Source: Methanoculleus bourgensis MS2
Lineage (GTDB): Archaea; Halobacteriota; Methanomicrobia; Methanomicrobiales; Methanoculleaceae
Assembly (NCBI RefSeq): GCF_000304355.2
Contig: NC_018227.2
Span: 1,798,001 to 1,862,000, forward strand
Direction: 5' to 3'
DNA: 64,000 nucleotides
The notes under the pieces were generated by a model, which saw only the letters and a list, made by a program, of their open reading frames with translations, was not told the origin of the DNA and searched no databases. Below, piece after piece: positions 16,888 to 26,038 of this stretch. The position numbers and the translations under genes are program-made. Each line of letters begins with the position of its first letter. The first letter of the stretch is position 1.

Positions 16888-18546
16888 ATGTCAGCGAAAC
16901 CACAGCTGGGAGCCAGAGGCAGACGCATCCTCATCGCCATCGCCGTCCTGATTGCGGTGATCAGTGCAATTGTGCTGGTTGTATACTTCTATCCGCCCAG
17001 ACCAACTCTTCCCCCGCCACCTCCTCCCCCGCCGGTCACCCCGCTGCCCATAACGCCGGTGGTGCCCCCGGAGGTGCCCGGACCGACGGTCGTTGTCGCG
17101 GCAAGCGACAGCAGCGCTGCATCGAAGGCCCGGGCCGACATCGTGTGCGACGGCACCGATGATCAGCGTGACATCCAGGCTGCATTTGACTCCCTGCCGC
17201 CGTCAGGGGGGACGGTTTCCCTCTCGAGCGGCACATTCAATTGTGCTGGGAGCATCTACCCCCGTGCGAACACCATGCTCCGGGGCGAGGGGCCCGATGC
17301 AACGTCTCTTGAGTTCAGCAAGAACGGGCGGCTCAATGTCTCCCAGGAATCAGTCACGCTCTACAATTTCCATGTCAGGGGCACCGGCTACCCCGGGACC
17401 GGGACCGACCGCTGGCTCGGCGTGGTTACCCTCTATGCAAGCCACGCAAAGGTCCTGGCCGTCGAGGGGACTGCCGATGCGACCACCCAGGCGGTCTTCC
17501 TCCTGATCCATGACCCGGACGTCTACGCCCCCGTCCTCGAAGATGTTGAGTTCATCAACTGCCAGGCCGTGGACACCGGGACCTACGGGTTCCTCCACAA
17601 CGCCTGGGGGACGACGAACAAGGTGATCAAGGACGTCCGCTACGAGAACTGTGCCGCGATCAACTGCGGCAGGTTCGGGGCGTTCAACCCCTGGGTGACC
17701 GGGTTTGATTTTGCGGAGCAGAACGACATCGAGGGGCTCCGGGTGAAGAACTGTCTCGCTGAGGGCAACCTGGAGTCCGGGTTCCACTTCGAGTGGGACC
17801 CCGAGAAGCGGGATTGCATCCTCAAGAACTGTATCAGTAAGAGCAACGGGCAGAAATCCTACCCGGAAAAGGCCTACAAAGAGGGCGATATGTCCACGCA
17901 CTACTTCGGGTGCGGCTACTACGCCCCGCGGGGGGACATCACCTTCATCAGCTGCTACTCCGAGGGGAATAGCCGGCACGGGTTCTACGCCACCAACGGT
18001 GGTAAACTCTACAACTGCGTTGATCGGGACGTCGGCGCCGGGAAGACCGATTACCGTATCATCCAGCCGGCATCGTTCTACGCCGCTCCGACCCGGTCGG
18101 TAGCCCCGTCGCTCGTGCTCGAGAACTGCTCAAGCATCGATTCGAACGGCTACGGCCTCCAGATCGACTTTGCAAGCGATGTCTGCATCAGGAACTTCCA
18201 CCTGGAGAACCCGGCCGGGATCGACGGGAAGGCGACAAACCTGGGAGGTGCGCACGGGGGGCCCCTGGCGAACTCCGTGGTGAACATCTACGCGTCGGGC
18301 GACCGGGCGGAGACGCTGATCTGGGCGCGGAACAATGAGAATGTCGAGTACTCAGGCCAGATAATATCAAACGCCGCGAAGCCGTTCGTGATCGAGGGCG
18401 ACCGCACTAGGAAGGTCCGGGTCAAGAATATGGAGATCGTCTCCGCAAGCCTTGCGCCCTATACAAACGGTGTGGTCCTCACGAGTTCAGTTCCTGCCGG
18501 AGCTGTGACGTTTGAGAACGTGGCGGTCGTATCGGGAGTGCGGTGA
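16888..18546 (+). CDS. Membrane-anchored beta-helix protein, paralog 2
   Basis: The 552-residue protein has an uncleaved signal anchor (hydrophobic 13-34), a Pro-rich stalk (36-66, including eight prolines in a row) and then the same core as paralog 1, beginning [17 protein letters not shown]. The stalk would project the helix away from the membrane. Core blocks VDTGTYGFLHNAWGTTNK, FNPWVTGFDFAEQNDIEG and ESGFHFEWDPEKRDC are nearly identical to paralogs 1, 3 and 4. There is no C-terminal add-on. The gene lies 182 nt after paralog 1. Surface function is inferred. Confidence 0.8.
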   Translation: MSAKPQLGARGRRILIAIAVLIAVISAIVLVVYFYPPRPTLPPPPPPPPVTPLPITPVVPPEVPGPTVVVAASDSSAASKARADIVCDGTDDQRDIQAAFDSLPPSGGTVSLSSGTFNCAGSIYPRANTMLRGEGPDATSLEFSKNGRLNVSQESVTLYNFHVRGTGYPGTGTDRWLGVVTLYASHAKVLAVEGTADATTQAVFLLIHDPDVYAPVLEDVEFINCQAVDTGTYGFLHNAWGTTNKVIKDVRYENCAAINCGRFGAFNPWVTGFDFAEQNDIEGLRVKNCLAEGNLESGFHFEWDPEKRDCILKNCISKSNGQKSYPEKAYKEGDMSTHYFGCGYYAPRGDITFISCYSEGNSRHGFYATNGGKLYNCVDRDVGAGKTDYRIIQPASFYAAPTRSVAPSLVLENCSSIDSNGYGLQIDFASDVCIRNFHLENPAGIDGKATNLGGAHGGPLANSVVNIYASGDRAETLIWARNNENVEYSGQIISNAAKPFVIEGDRTRKVRVKNMEIVSASLAPYTNGVVLTSSVPAGAVTFENVAVVSGVR

Positions 18547-19024
18547 CGCCCGATGCGACCATCCAGGCTTTTTACTGGTACCCGGTCGAATCCGGTCCGG
18601 GTACCTGACTTTTCTTCGCCAGCGCACTATGAAGATCGGGTTTCCGCTCCTGCACCCCCAGGGGGGTGCGGCAGGGGGGGTGGCTGCCGTCCAGGTTCGG
18701 GTTGCCTGGACCTTTTTGAATTCCAGTCGTTCTCATAAATTTTGGGGTGTGTGTGGCATATCCGGCACCCGTTAACCCGTCTGGGATCCCTCCCTGAGCA
18801 TGCGGTCGAGGTGTGTATTCTCAGGGGGTATCTGCGCTAAAGTCTAAGGTCAAATATATGTTTTTCCGTTAAATCAAAAATTTCGGAAATTGTGGGATCA
18901 GGTAAAATATTGCAAAATATGCGGGTATTTTGGCTTTTAAAAGAAAATTAGGCGCTAGATTAATTTGAAAAACCTTTTAAATCACAGGCATCAGATAATG
19001 CAGTATCTCCCGAGAGGTGAGATA
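18547..19024. other. AT-rich promoter region of paralog 3
   Basis: The first 230 bp are GC-rich with a C/G hairpin near 18650-18680. From about 18835 the DNA is strongly AT-rich with several TATA-like tracts, such as AAATATATGTTTTT near 18854. No gene is seen. Confidence 0.45.
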
Positions 19025-21607
19025 GTGCGAGATAGACGGACAACGAAGCTTCTAATCGCAGTGTTCCTGATCATCGGGCTTGTCCCGATCGTCGGAGCAC
19101 TCGAGACGACCCCCACCACGATTGTCGTGGCTGCAAAGGACAGCAGTGCGGCCGATAAAGCATCGGCTGCCTATGTCTGTGACGGGGTCAATGATCATGT
19201 GGAGATTCAGGCAGCACTGAATGCCCTGCCATCATCCGGCGGTGTTGTCCTCCTTACCAGTGGCACATACAACTGTGCGGGGATCATTGCTCCCAAAGCA
19301 GGCTCGACTCTCAAGGGGGAAGGTGAATCGGAGACATACCTGAAATTCACCCACGATGGGCGTATCAACGTCGACCGTGAGTATGTGACCCTGGATGGCT
19401 TCAACATCCAGGGCAGTGGATACAGTAGTGGCGTCAAATGGCTCGGTGTGATGACCGTCCGTGCGAGCCACGCAAAGATCCACAACATCACGGGAACCGC
19501 GGATGCGAGCATTCAGGCAGTCTTCCTCCTGATTCACGATCCGACAGTATATGCTCCTACCCTCCAGGACATAGAGTTTACGAACTGTAAGGCTGTGGAC
19601 ACCGGGACGTATGGGTTCCTCCACAACGCCTGGGGGACGACGAACAAGGTGATCAAGGACGTTCGCTACGAGAACTGTGCCGCGATCAACTGCGGCAAGT
19701 TCGGAGTGTTCAACCCCTGGATCACCGGGTTTGACTTCGCGGAGCTCAACGACATCGAGGGGCTCCGGGTGAAGAACTGCCTCGCTGAAGGCAACCTGGA
19801 GTCCGGGTTCCACTTCGAGTTCGATCCCAAAAAGGTGGATTGCGTCCTCGAGAACTGTGTGAGCCGGAACAACGGGCAGAAACCCTACCCGACAAAGGCC
19901 TACAACCCGAACGACATGTCGACCCACTACTTCGGGTGTGGCTACTACGCTCCGAACGCCGACGTGACGTTCATCAACTGTGTCGCGGAGGGCAACTCCA
20001 TGAACGGGTTCTACACCACCAACGGCGGCAAACTCTACAACTGCGTCGAGAAGAGCACCGCCATCGGGAGGACTAACTTTGCATACCGGGCACCGGCCGG
20101 CTACTACAGCGTCCCGTGCCGCTCGGTCAACCCCTCCCTGGTGATGGAGAACTGCACGAGCATCGACTCACACGGCTACGGCCTTCAGGTCGATCTTGCC
20201 AATAACGTGAAGATCCGGAACTTCCACCTGGAGAACCCTGCCGGGATCAACGGCAAGGGTTCAAGCCTCGGCGGCACGAACGGCCAGTTCGACAATGCTG
20301 AGGTGAGCATCTACGCATCGGGCAACCGTGTGGAGACGCTGGTCTGGGCGAAGGAGAACGAGAACACCGTCTTCTCCGGCCAGATCGTCTCTGATGCCGC
20401 AAAGCCGTTCCTGATCGAGGGCTACGGCACCCGCAACGTCCTGGTCAAGGATATGGAGATCGTCTCAAAGACCCTCCCCGCCGGCTCCCCTGGTGTGACC
20501 ATCGCAGGCACGGTTCCGGCCGGTCAGGCGACCCTCCGGAACGTGAAGGTGACGTCCACCGGGTCGCCGGTATCGACGCCGACCCCGACCGTTCCCGGTC
20601 CTACACCTGAGCCCACCACCCCGGCTCCCTCCGGGAAGCCGGACCTTGTGGTGACGGACATCTCCTGGGACCCGGCTAGCCCGGCTCCCGGGAGTGCGGT
20701 GACGCTCTCGGCGACGATCAAGAACCAGGGGTCCGCCCCCACACCTGCAGGTGTGAAACACGGCGTCCTCTTCACGTTCGATGACGGCGCTGCCGGTCCC
20801 GGTGTCTGGTCAGACACCCACACCGGCTCGATCGCGCCAGGTGCCTGGGTTACGGTGACCGCGAACGGCGGTTCTGCCGGTGCGGCCTGGAAGGCAGTCG
20901 CGGGCACCCACACCGTGAAGGCTCACGTGGACGACGTCAACCGGATCGCCGAGAGCGACGAGGCAAACAACGTCCACACCGAGCAGATCACGGTCACGGA
21001 GGCCGCAACACCGACACCTACGCCCACCACCCCGGCCCCCTCCGGGAAGCCGGACCTTGTGGTGACGGACATCTCCTGGGACCCGGCTAGCCCGGCTCCC
21101 GGGAGTGCGGTGACGTTTTCGGCAACGATCAAGAATCAGGGGTCCGCCCCCACGCCTGCGGGTGTGAAACACGGCGTCCTCTTCACGTTCGATGACGGCG
21201 CTGCTGGTCCCGGTGTCTGGTCCGATACCCACACAGCATCGATTGCCCCGGGTGCATCGGTCACCCTGACCGCGAGCGGCGGTTCTGCCGGTGCGACCTG
21301 GAAGGCTGCCAGCGGCACCCACACCGTGAAGGCCCATGTGGATGATGTCAACCGGATTGCGGAGAGCGATGAGAACAACAACGTTCTGAGGAAGGAGATC
21401 GTCGTCGGAACCCGGCCGGCTCCCGTCAAGGGAGACCTCAACGGAGATGGCAGCGTTGACTGGGCCGACGTGACGATCGCCGCCGAGATGGCACAGGGAA
21501 AACTCAAACCCACCACGGCTGCTGATCTCGATGGAGACGGCACCGTGGGATGGAAGGATGTTGCCCTGCTTGCCGACTTCTTCTTCGGCAGGACAGCCTC
21601 TCTGTAA
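19025..21607 (+). CDS. Secreted beta-helix protein with two CARDB domains and a C-terminal dockerin, paralog 3
   Basis: I choose the GTG at 19025, preceded by GAGAGGTGAG, giving 860 residues that begin with a normal signal peptide (LLIAVFLIIGLVPIVGA); the frame is open from a TTG at 18965. Order of parts: beta-helix core (about 35-505), TP-rich linker, two CARDB adhesion modules (about 537-655 and 674-795) that are almost identical repeats, and a dockerin-like module (801-857) with two calcium loops, DLNGDGSVDWADV and DLDGDGTVGWKDV. Dockerins bind cohesins in known systems; no cohesin is in this window. It is the longest paralog and the likely scaffold-binding member. Confidence 0.82.
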   Translation: MRDRRTTKLLIAVFLIIGLVPIVGALETTPTTIVVAAKDSSAADKASAAYVCDGVNDHVEIQAALNALPSSGGVVLLTSGTYNCAGIIAPKAGSTLKGEGESETYLKFTHDGRINVDREYVTLDGFNIQGSGYSSGVKWLGVMTVRASHAKIHNITGTADASIQAVFLLIHDPTVYAPTLQDIEFTNCKAVDTGTYGFLHNAWGTTNKVIKDVRYENCAAINCGKFGVFNPWITGFDFAELNDIEGLRVKNCLAEGNLESGFHFEFDPKKVDCVLENCVSRNNGQKPYPTKAYNPNDMSTHYFGCGYYAPNADVTFINCVAEGNSMNGFYTTNGGKLYNCVEKSTAIGRTNFAYRAPAGYYSVPCRSVNPSLVMENCTSIDSHGYGLQVDLANNVKIRNFHLENPAGINGKGSSLGGTNGQFDNAEVSIYASGNRVETLVWAKENENTVFSGQIVSDAAKPFLIEGYGTRNVLVKDMEIVSKTLPAGSPGVTIAGTVPAGQATLRNVKVTSTGSPVSTPTPTVPGPTPEPTTPAPSGKPDLVVTDISWDPASPAPGSAVTLSATIKNQGSAPTPAGVKHGVLFTFDDGAAGPGVWSDTHTGSIAPGAWVTVTANGGSAGAAWKAVAGTHTVKAHVDDVNRIAESDEANNVHTEQITVTEAATPTPTPTTPAPSGKPDLVVTDISWDPASPAPGSAVTFSATIKNQGSAPTPAGVKHGVLFTFDDGAAGPGVWSDTHTASIAPGASVTLTASGGSAGATWKAASGTHTVKAHVDDVNRIAESDENNNVLRKEIVVGTRPAPVKGDLNGDGSVDWADVTIAAEMAQGKLKPTTAADLDGDGTVGWKDVALLADFFFGRTASL
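20611..21405 (+). repeat. Internal tandem duplication encoding the two CARDB modules
   Basis: Two copies of a roughly 400-bp unit lie 411 bp apart (starting near 20611 and 21022). They are almost identical in DNA, including long identical runs such as the GACATCTCCTGGGACCCGGC block. The offset is an exact multiple of three, so the frame is kept. Confidence 0.85.
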
Positions 21608-21914
21608 CGTCTGTACCGGGAGCGGGGGTATCCCCCTCTCTCCTGTCTTATTTTGCCCGGTTGCTACTGGACGAAGCCCCCTTATTCGCAGGCCCTTCTA
21701 CCCGGGGTCTCTTGCAAAAGGGCGCGAAGGAGAGCATAGTTATCACGTGGGCGTCAAGGCTTCGCGCGAGGGCGCGAGAGGCGGCGTTGCACCTGAAATG
21801 TTAGATCTAACGGCCCACTACCGTTGTGCCGGGCAGCACGGGCCGGAAGAGTGGCTGCCGGCAGCCTGGAGCCGTGGATACATCTATATAGAGGCCATCC
21901 GATAATGGCGGCCG
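21608..21914. repeat. Repeat-bearing gap before the flippase gene
   Basis: It contains the GCTTCGCGCGAGGGCGCGAG-type palindrome (about 21757-21780) and an element-like end, CACCTGAAATGTTAGATCTA, near 21790 that resembles the ends at 2910 and 9700. ACATCTATATAGAGG near 21880 may be the TATA box of the flippase gene. No gene. Confidence 0.4.
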
Positions 21915-23165
21915 ATGGCAGTAGCACTACCCAAAAACTTCAGCGAGGTCAGGCAGCACTTACAAGAGCCGCTTATCAGGAACTCGTTCTTCATCATGGC
22001 GTCATCCTTCGTCGCGGCGGGCTTCGGATTCTTCTTCTGGATGATTGCAGCCAGGCTCTACTCGCAGGCCGATGTGGGTATCGCAACTGCCCTGATGTCG
22101 TCCATGGGGCTCCTTATTCTCATATCCCGGCTTGGCCTGGACCAGGCGGTGATCCGGTTCTTCCCACAACGCGACAAGAGCAAGGTGCTCGGGACCGCCA
22201 TCATCGTGCCGACGGCGGTGGCGCTCGGTGCAGGCGTGATCTTTGTCGCCGCGGTGGATGTCATCGCCCCCGAGCTTGTGATTGTCAGGACGGTCGCCCC
22301 GCTCTACCTCGCCTTCCTCGGCGCCTACTCTATCACCTGGGTCCTTGAGGGTGCGCTCAACGCCATACGGAAGTCCGAGTACTACTTCGTCCTGAACCTG
22401 CTCTACGGGTTGAGGATCCTCTTCCTCTTTCCCCTGGTATTCCTTGGAGCGATGGGTATCTTCAGTTCGTTTGGTCTCTCGTTCGTCCTCGGGCTCATCC
22501 TCGCGCTCGCTCTTCTTTCTCGGTGCTCCATACGGCCGGCAGCAGGCGTGGACCGGGTCTTCATACGGGAGGCCTGGCAGTTCTCTGCCGGTGCCTACAT
22601 CGCCGGGATACTGATGTCCGCCCCGAACATGGTCATCCCGATCATGGTGCTCAACGTGCTCGGGGCGGAGAGTACCGCCAACTACTACATCACCTACGCG
22701 ATCGTCTCAATACTCTTCATGATCCCATACGCGTTCACGACCTCTCTCTTCGTCGAGGGCAGTCACGGCGGGGAGATGAAGAAGAGCGTGCTCAGGACGC
22801 TCGCGAGCATGTTCGCCCTGCTCATACCCGCGATCATCGGGCTCGCGCTCTTCGGGGAGCAGATCCTCAGCCTGATCGGCAAGGATTATGTCGAAGGGAT
22901 AACCCTGCTCAGGGTGCTTGCGCTGTCAGCGGTATTCGTCTCCATCTGCCAGACCTTCATATCCATTGCAAAGGTCAGGAACGACATCCGGAGCCTCATC
23001 ATCATAAGCGGCTTTGTCAGCGTCGCCCTGCTCGGGCTCGGCTACACCCTGATGCACCAGTTCGGTCTCATCGGCATGGGGTATGCCTGGTTTGCCACGT
23101 ATGCGGCGGGCACGCTCCTGACCGGCGTGATCCTCTGGAAGAAAGGGTGGATAACGTCATCCTAA
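21915..23165 (+). CDS. Polysaccharide/lipid-linked oligosaccharide flippase (Wzx/MATE-like)
   Basis: The 416-residue protein is almost entirely membrane helices (about 12). The N-terminal pattern RNSFFIMASSFVAAGFGFFF and AARLYSQADVGIATALMSS is typical of the polysaccharide-transporter branch of the MOP superfamily. It would flip lipid-linked glycans from the cytoplasmic to the outer face of the membrane. It lies directly after three beta-helix genes and before glycan genes, consistent with surface glycan export. A second flippase is at 50883. Confidence 0.8.
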   Translation: MAVALPKNFSEVRQHLQEPLIRNSFFIMASSFVAAGFGFFFWMIAARLYSQADVGIATALMSSMGLLILISRLGLDQAVIRFFPQRDKSKVLGTAIIVPTAVALGAGVIFVAAVDVIAPELVIVRTVAPLYLAFLGAYSITWVLEGALNAIRKSEYYFVLNLLYGLRILFLFPLVFLGAMGIFSSFGLSFVLGLILALALLSRCSIRPAAGVDRVFIREAWQFSAGAYIAGILMSAPNMVIPIMVLNVLGAESTANYYITYAIVSILFMIPYAFTTSLFVEGSHGGEMKKSVLRTLASMFALLIPAIIGLALFGEQILSLIGKDYVEGITLLRVLALSAVFVSICQTFISIAKVRNDIRSLIIISGFVSVALLGLGYTLMHQFGLIGMGYAWFATYAAGTLLTGVILWKKGWITSS

Positions 23166-23524
23166 TTTGATGATTTTGATACGTGGGGCGGATTGCCAAT
23201 ATCCCCACAAACTTCGCGAACCTCTGCGCCTTCGCGTGAAGCGACGATCGTAGCGGTGGTGGTGTGGTCTCACGCGAAGCCGCGAAGAGCGCGAAGGGGG
23301 TGTGAAATTTCACATAAAAATCCCCTCAATATTGGAAACGGAGCCCGGTTTGTCGTGCTCCCAAACGCCACGTACCCGCGGTTATCACCCTTCAGGATTT
23401 TTCATCAGTTGAGCCTGTGGCCGAACGCGGCCTCATAGCCGTTTTAGGTGCAATGGTCCACGAGACTGACCCGGGCTGGTATTGCCACCTCCGATACCGG
23501 CAGACCCCTACGTCCTCCTGTCCC
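23166..23524. repeat. Convergent intergenic region with palindromic repeats
   Basis: Between convergent genes are inverted copies of the CTTCGCG / CGCGAAG motif (about 23215-23240 and 23268-23300), followed by GGTGTGAAATTTCACAT, itself a palindrome. No gene is supported in the remaining DNA. Confidence 0.45.
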
Positions 23525-25735
23525 TCACCGGTAGTAGATGGCGGAACCGGCGTTGTCATAGACCTTATGCTGGTCCCCGGTGAATCTCCCGGCGCTGGTA
23601 TAGCCCGCCTCGGTGACCGCGTGCTCCTTCACCTCAATCCGGACGCTCTCCCGTACGACGTTGTACGTGCCGAAGTAGAGGTAGGAATTTGGCTCCATGA
23701 GTGACGCGTTCTCCGGGAGGTAGCGCTGATGGTCAGGGTCAAACCCCAGCAGGAGCCACCAGCGTGTTCCGTCGACGTAGATGGGACGTCTGTTTCCTTC
23801 GGAGAGGAGCCATTCTGCTCCTTTCACCTCTTTCCCGTTGAAGACCGGTTTATCCCCGGTGGTCTCGAGCGCCATCGAAGTCGGGCTGTCGTCTGCGATC
23901 TGGTAGATAAGGCCGGTGTTGAAGAGGAGGAATACGACGAAGAACGCCGACAGTGCCTGATAAGCGGTTCCCATACATGGAGCAGACCGTAATGCGTGTA
24001 TCCTCTCCACCGCGGCTTCGTAGAGTGCTATGCCGCCGATGATTGCGAACGGGGCAAGGAAGATCAGGGTGATGTGGTAGAGCCTGCTTGTATTGAGCGA
24101 ACTTGCAAAGAAGGGGACGACGATACCGGCCAGATTGATGAGGAGGAATACGAGTGAGACGGCGAGATACTCGGGTTCGATCCGCCACCGTTCGCGCTTG
24201 AGAAGGGTTGCCAGCAGCCCGACGGTGATGAGCCCCTGGGTGGCGATATGGACAATTTTTGCCAGGCTGTGCAGGGGTGTGACGGACCGGCTGGTGAGGA
24301 TGTGCATACCCTGAGCGGCCGTGGGGCTGAAGGCATCTGCAAAGAGGGCGCCTGTTATCTTATCCCCGATACCGGTGATGGTGGCAAACGCCGTGCCTTC
24401 GGCTACCGTCGAGTACCAGAGAACGGCGAGGACGGCGAGCACGAGGATGTAGGGAAGGATGAGCGTCCTGACTCGCGCCTCTGGGACGGTCCCCCACCCG
24501 GTGAGCGGGTCGTGCTTCGGGGTGCCTGCCGTCCCCTGAAGTTTCGTTCGTATTCCGGCCGGCAGGTGCTCCACGAAGACGAGCAGCAGCCATGCCGGGA
24601 TGAGCGAGAAGAGATAGATGTATGCGAGGCCATAGTGCGAGACGATTATGGCAAAGCCGAAGGTGACCAGGAGGAACGCCCGCCTGTCACGGTCCATGGA
24701 CTTATCGATCATCACAAGGATCGTCAGCGCCAGAAAGATCTCGGCGATCTGCTGACGGGCCAGAGATATCATCTCTGTGTAGAACGTAAAGAACGCGACG
24801 AAGAAGAAGGTCGAGAGGAACGCGATCCTCGCGTTCGTCTGTTTCTCGACCGCACGGTAGAGCCCGAGCGGCACGAGCGCGAAGAGGAGAGGGTAGATGA
24901 TCTTGAAGACCCAGACGGGGTCCAGGCCCGTGATGAGCGAGTAGATGGGAACGAGCGCAACGACCGAGAGCATCCCGTTCGTGTTATACGGGATGGTCAT
25001 ATCCCAGAGGCCCGGCCCGAGCACGCTGTTTACGAGGTGGAGCTCGTGGTGGATGTCGTAACCCCAGATGTACCCTGATATCAACGAGGTGTGGTAGAGG
25101 AGCGCGAGCGCGATCGAGTAGACCGCCAGCGGGTAACTGGATGCCGGGATAAACCGGTCGAACCCGACGGCGAGACCGATCAGGGCGATGAGGATGAGGA
25201 GCAGGAAGAGATACGTGACCATGTGATACTCGTTGCGCACGTATGTCCCGATGATTGCAAGGAACGGGAGCAGGATCAGGAACGGCACCGCGGGGGCGGG
25301 GGGAATGGCAGGAGCAACGGTGCCGGAACCGGCGTACCCCCGGTCCCTGGTGAGCGCGAGGTAGAGCAGGATCTGCACTATAGCGATGAGCGTGGGAAAG
25401 AGGGCTTCAAACGAGAACGGCCGCGTATACCCAAGCAGCGGGTAGACGAAGTTGGTCACAAGGCCGGTGAGCATAAGGACTACGAGGCTCAACCCTGCAG
25501 AGTAGAGCATCGTCTCGATCGCGCCGAGGTCGTGGAGCCTGAGCGCCTTCAGCACCAGGATCCCGGGCAGGAAGGTGATATAGAGGAAGGCCAGGACCTC
25601 TCTTGCAATCGGTATGTGGTAACCGACGAGGTCGAGGCAGACCATCCCGATGAAGGCGACCTGGAATGCCTGGAATACCCAGAAGAACCTCCTGTTATCC
25701 CAGTCATTCATCTGAAATGGATTGAGCAGGTGCAT
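23525..25735 (-). CDS. DUF2206-type multi-TM protein, probable membrane glycosyltransferase
   Basis: The 736-residue protein has many membrane helices and a soluble C-terminal part. The start (NPFQMNDWDNRRFF, then IPIAREVLAFLYITFLPG) is typical of methanogen DUF2206 proteins. Soluble segments such as GYDIHHELHLVNSVLGPG, with acidic and His residues in the first extracytoplasmic loop, recall GT-C enzymes that use lipid-phosphate sugars. Role in surface glycosylation is inferred. It ends close to the flippase, transcribed convergently. Confidence 0.7.
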   Translation of the reverse strand: MHLLNPFQMNDWDNRRFFWVFQAFQVAFIGMVCLDLVGYHIPIAREVLAFLYITFLPGILVLKALRLHDLGAIETMLYSAGLSLVVLMLTGLVTNFVYPLLGYTRPFSFEALFPTLIAIVQILLYLALTRDRGYAGSGTVAPAIPPAPAVPFLILLPFLAIIGTYVRNEYHMVTYLFLLLILIALIGLAVGFDRFIPASSYPLAVYSIALALLYHTSLISGYIWGYDIHHELHLVNSVLGPGLWDMTIPYNTNGMLSVVALVPIYSLITGLDPVWVFKIIYPLLFALVPLGLYRAVEKQTNARIAFLSTFFFVAFFTFYTEMISLARQQIAEIFLALTILVMIDKSMDRDRRAFLLVTFGFAIIVSHYGLAYIYLFSLIPAWLLLVFVEHLPAGIRTKLQGTAGTPKHDPLTGWGTVPEARVRTLILPYILVLAVLAVLWYSTVAEGTAFATITGIGDKITGALFADAFSPTAAQGMHILTSRSVTPLHSLAKIVHIATQGLITVGLLATLLKRERWRIEPEYLAVSLVFLLINLAGIVVPFFASSLNTSRLYHITLIFLAPFAIIGGIALYEAAVERIHALRSAPCMGTAYQALSAFFVVFLLFNTGLIYQIADDSPTSMALETTGDKPVFNGKEVKGAEWLLSEGNRRPIYVDGTRWWLLLGFDPDHQRYLPENASLMEPNSYLYFGTYNVVRESVRIEVKEHAVTEAGYTSAGRFTGDQHKVYDNAGSAIYYR

Positions 25736-26038
25736 GGTACCCCTGTGCCTCCGGCCGGATGTGCACGAAAAACCTCTATGAGGCGCGGCCCCGCAGAGAG
25801 AGCCGGCATATCAGTCTCCTGCATCCGATTTCGCTGTTCTTCACTGGTGAAGCATGATGCATCGCCTCATGGCAGTTCGTATGAAAATACATCCTCCCCC
25901 TCTGGTGGCATGTGACAGGCCCGCATGCCGCGCCGGTGCAGTTACTACCCGGTTTGCCTATTAAAGTGTTACTCTCCCCCGGCCTCTTGCGGGAGCGGCC
26001 GTCCCCGCATCTCAGTTCCGGTCGGGAGCTGTTGTTGG
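25736..26038. other. Intergenic gap
   Basis: About 300 bp with no convincing gene or repeat. The upstream part probably contains the promoter of the DUF2206 gene. Confidence 0.35.

Noticed and set aside
19025-21607. Nitrogenase- or cellulosome-type scaffoldin
   Set aside because: There is a dockerin-like end but no cohesin repeats or glycoside hydrolase catalytic domain, so it is not called a scaffoldin or cellulase.
24248-25915. Long plus-strand frames over the DUF2206 gene
   Set aside because: Arg/Glu-rich antisense shadows of a membrane protein, with no start context.
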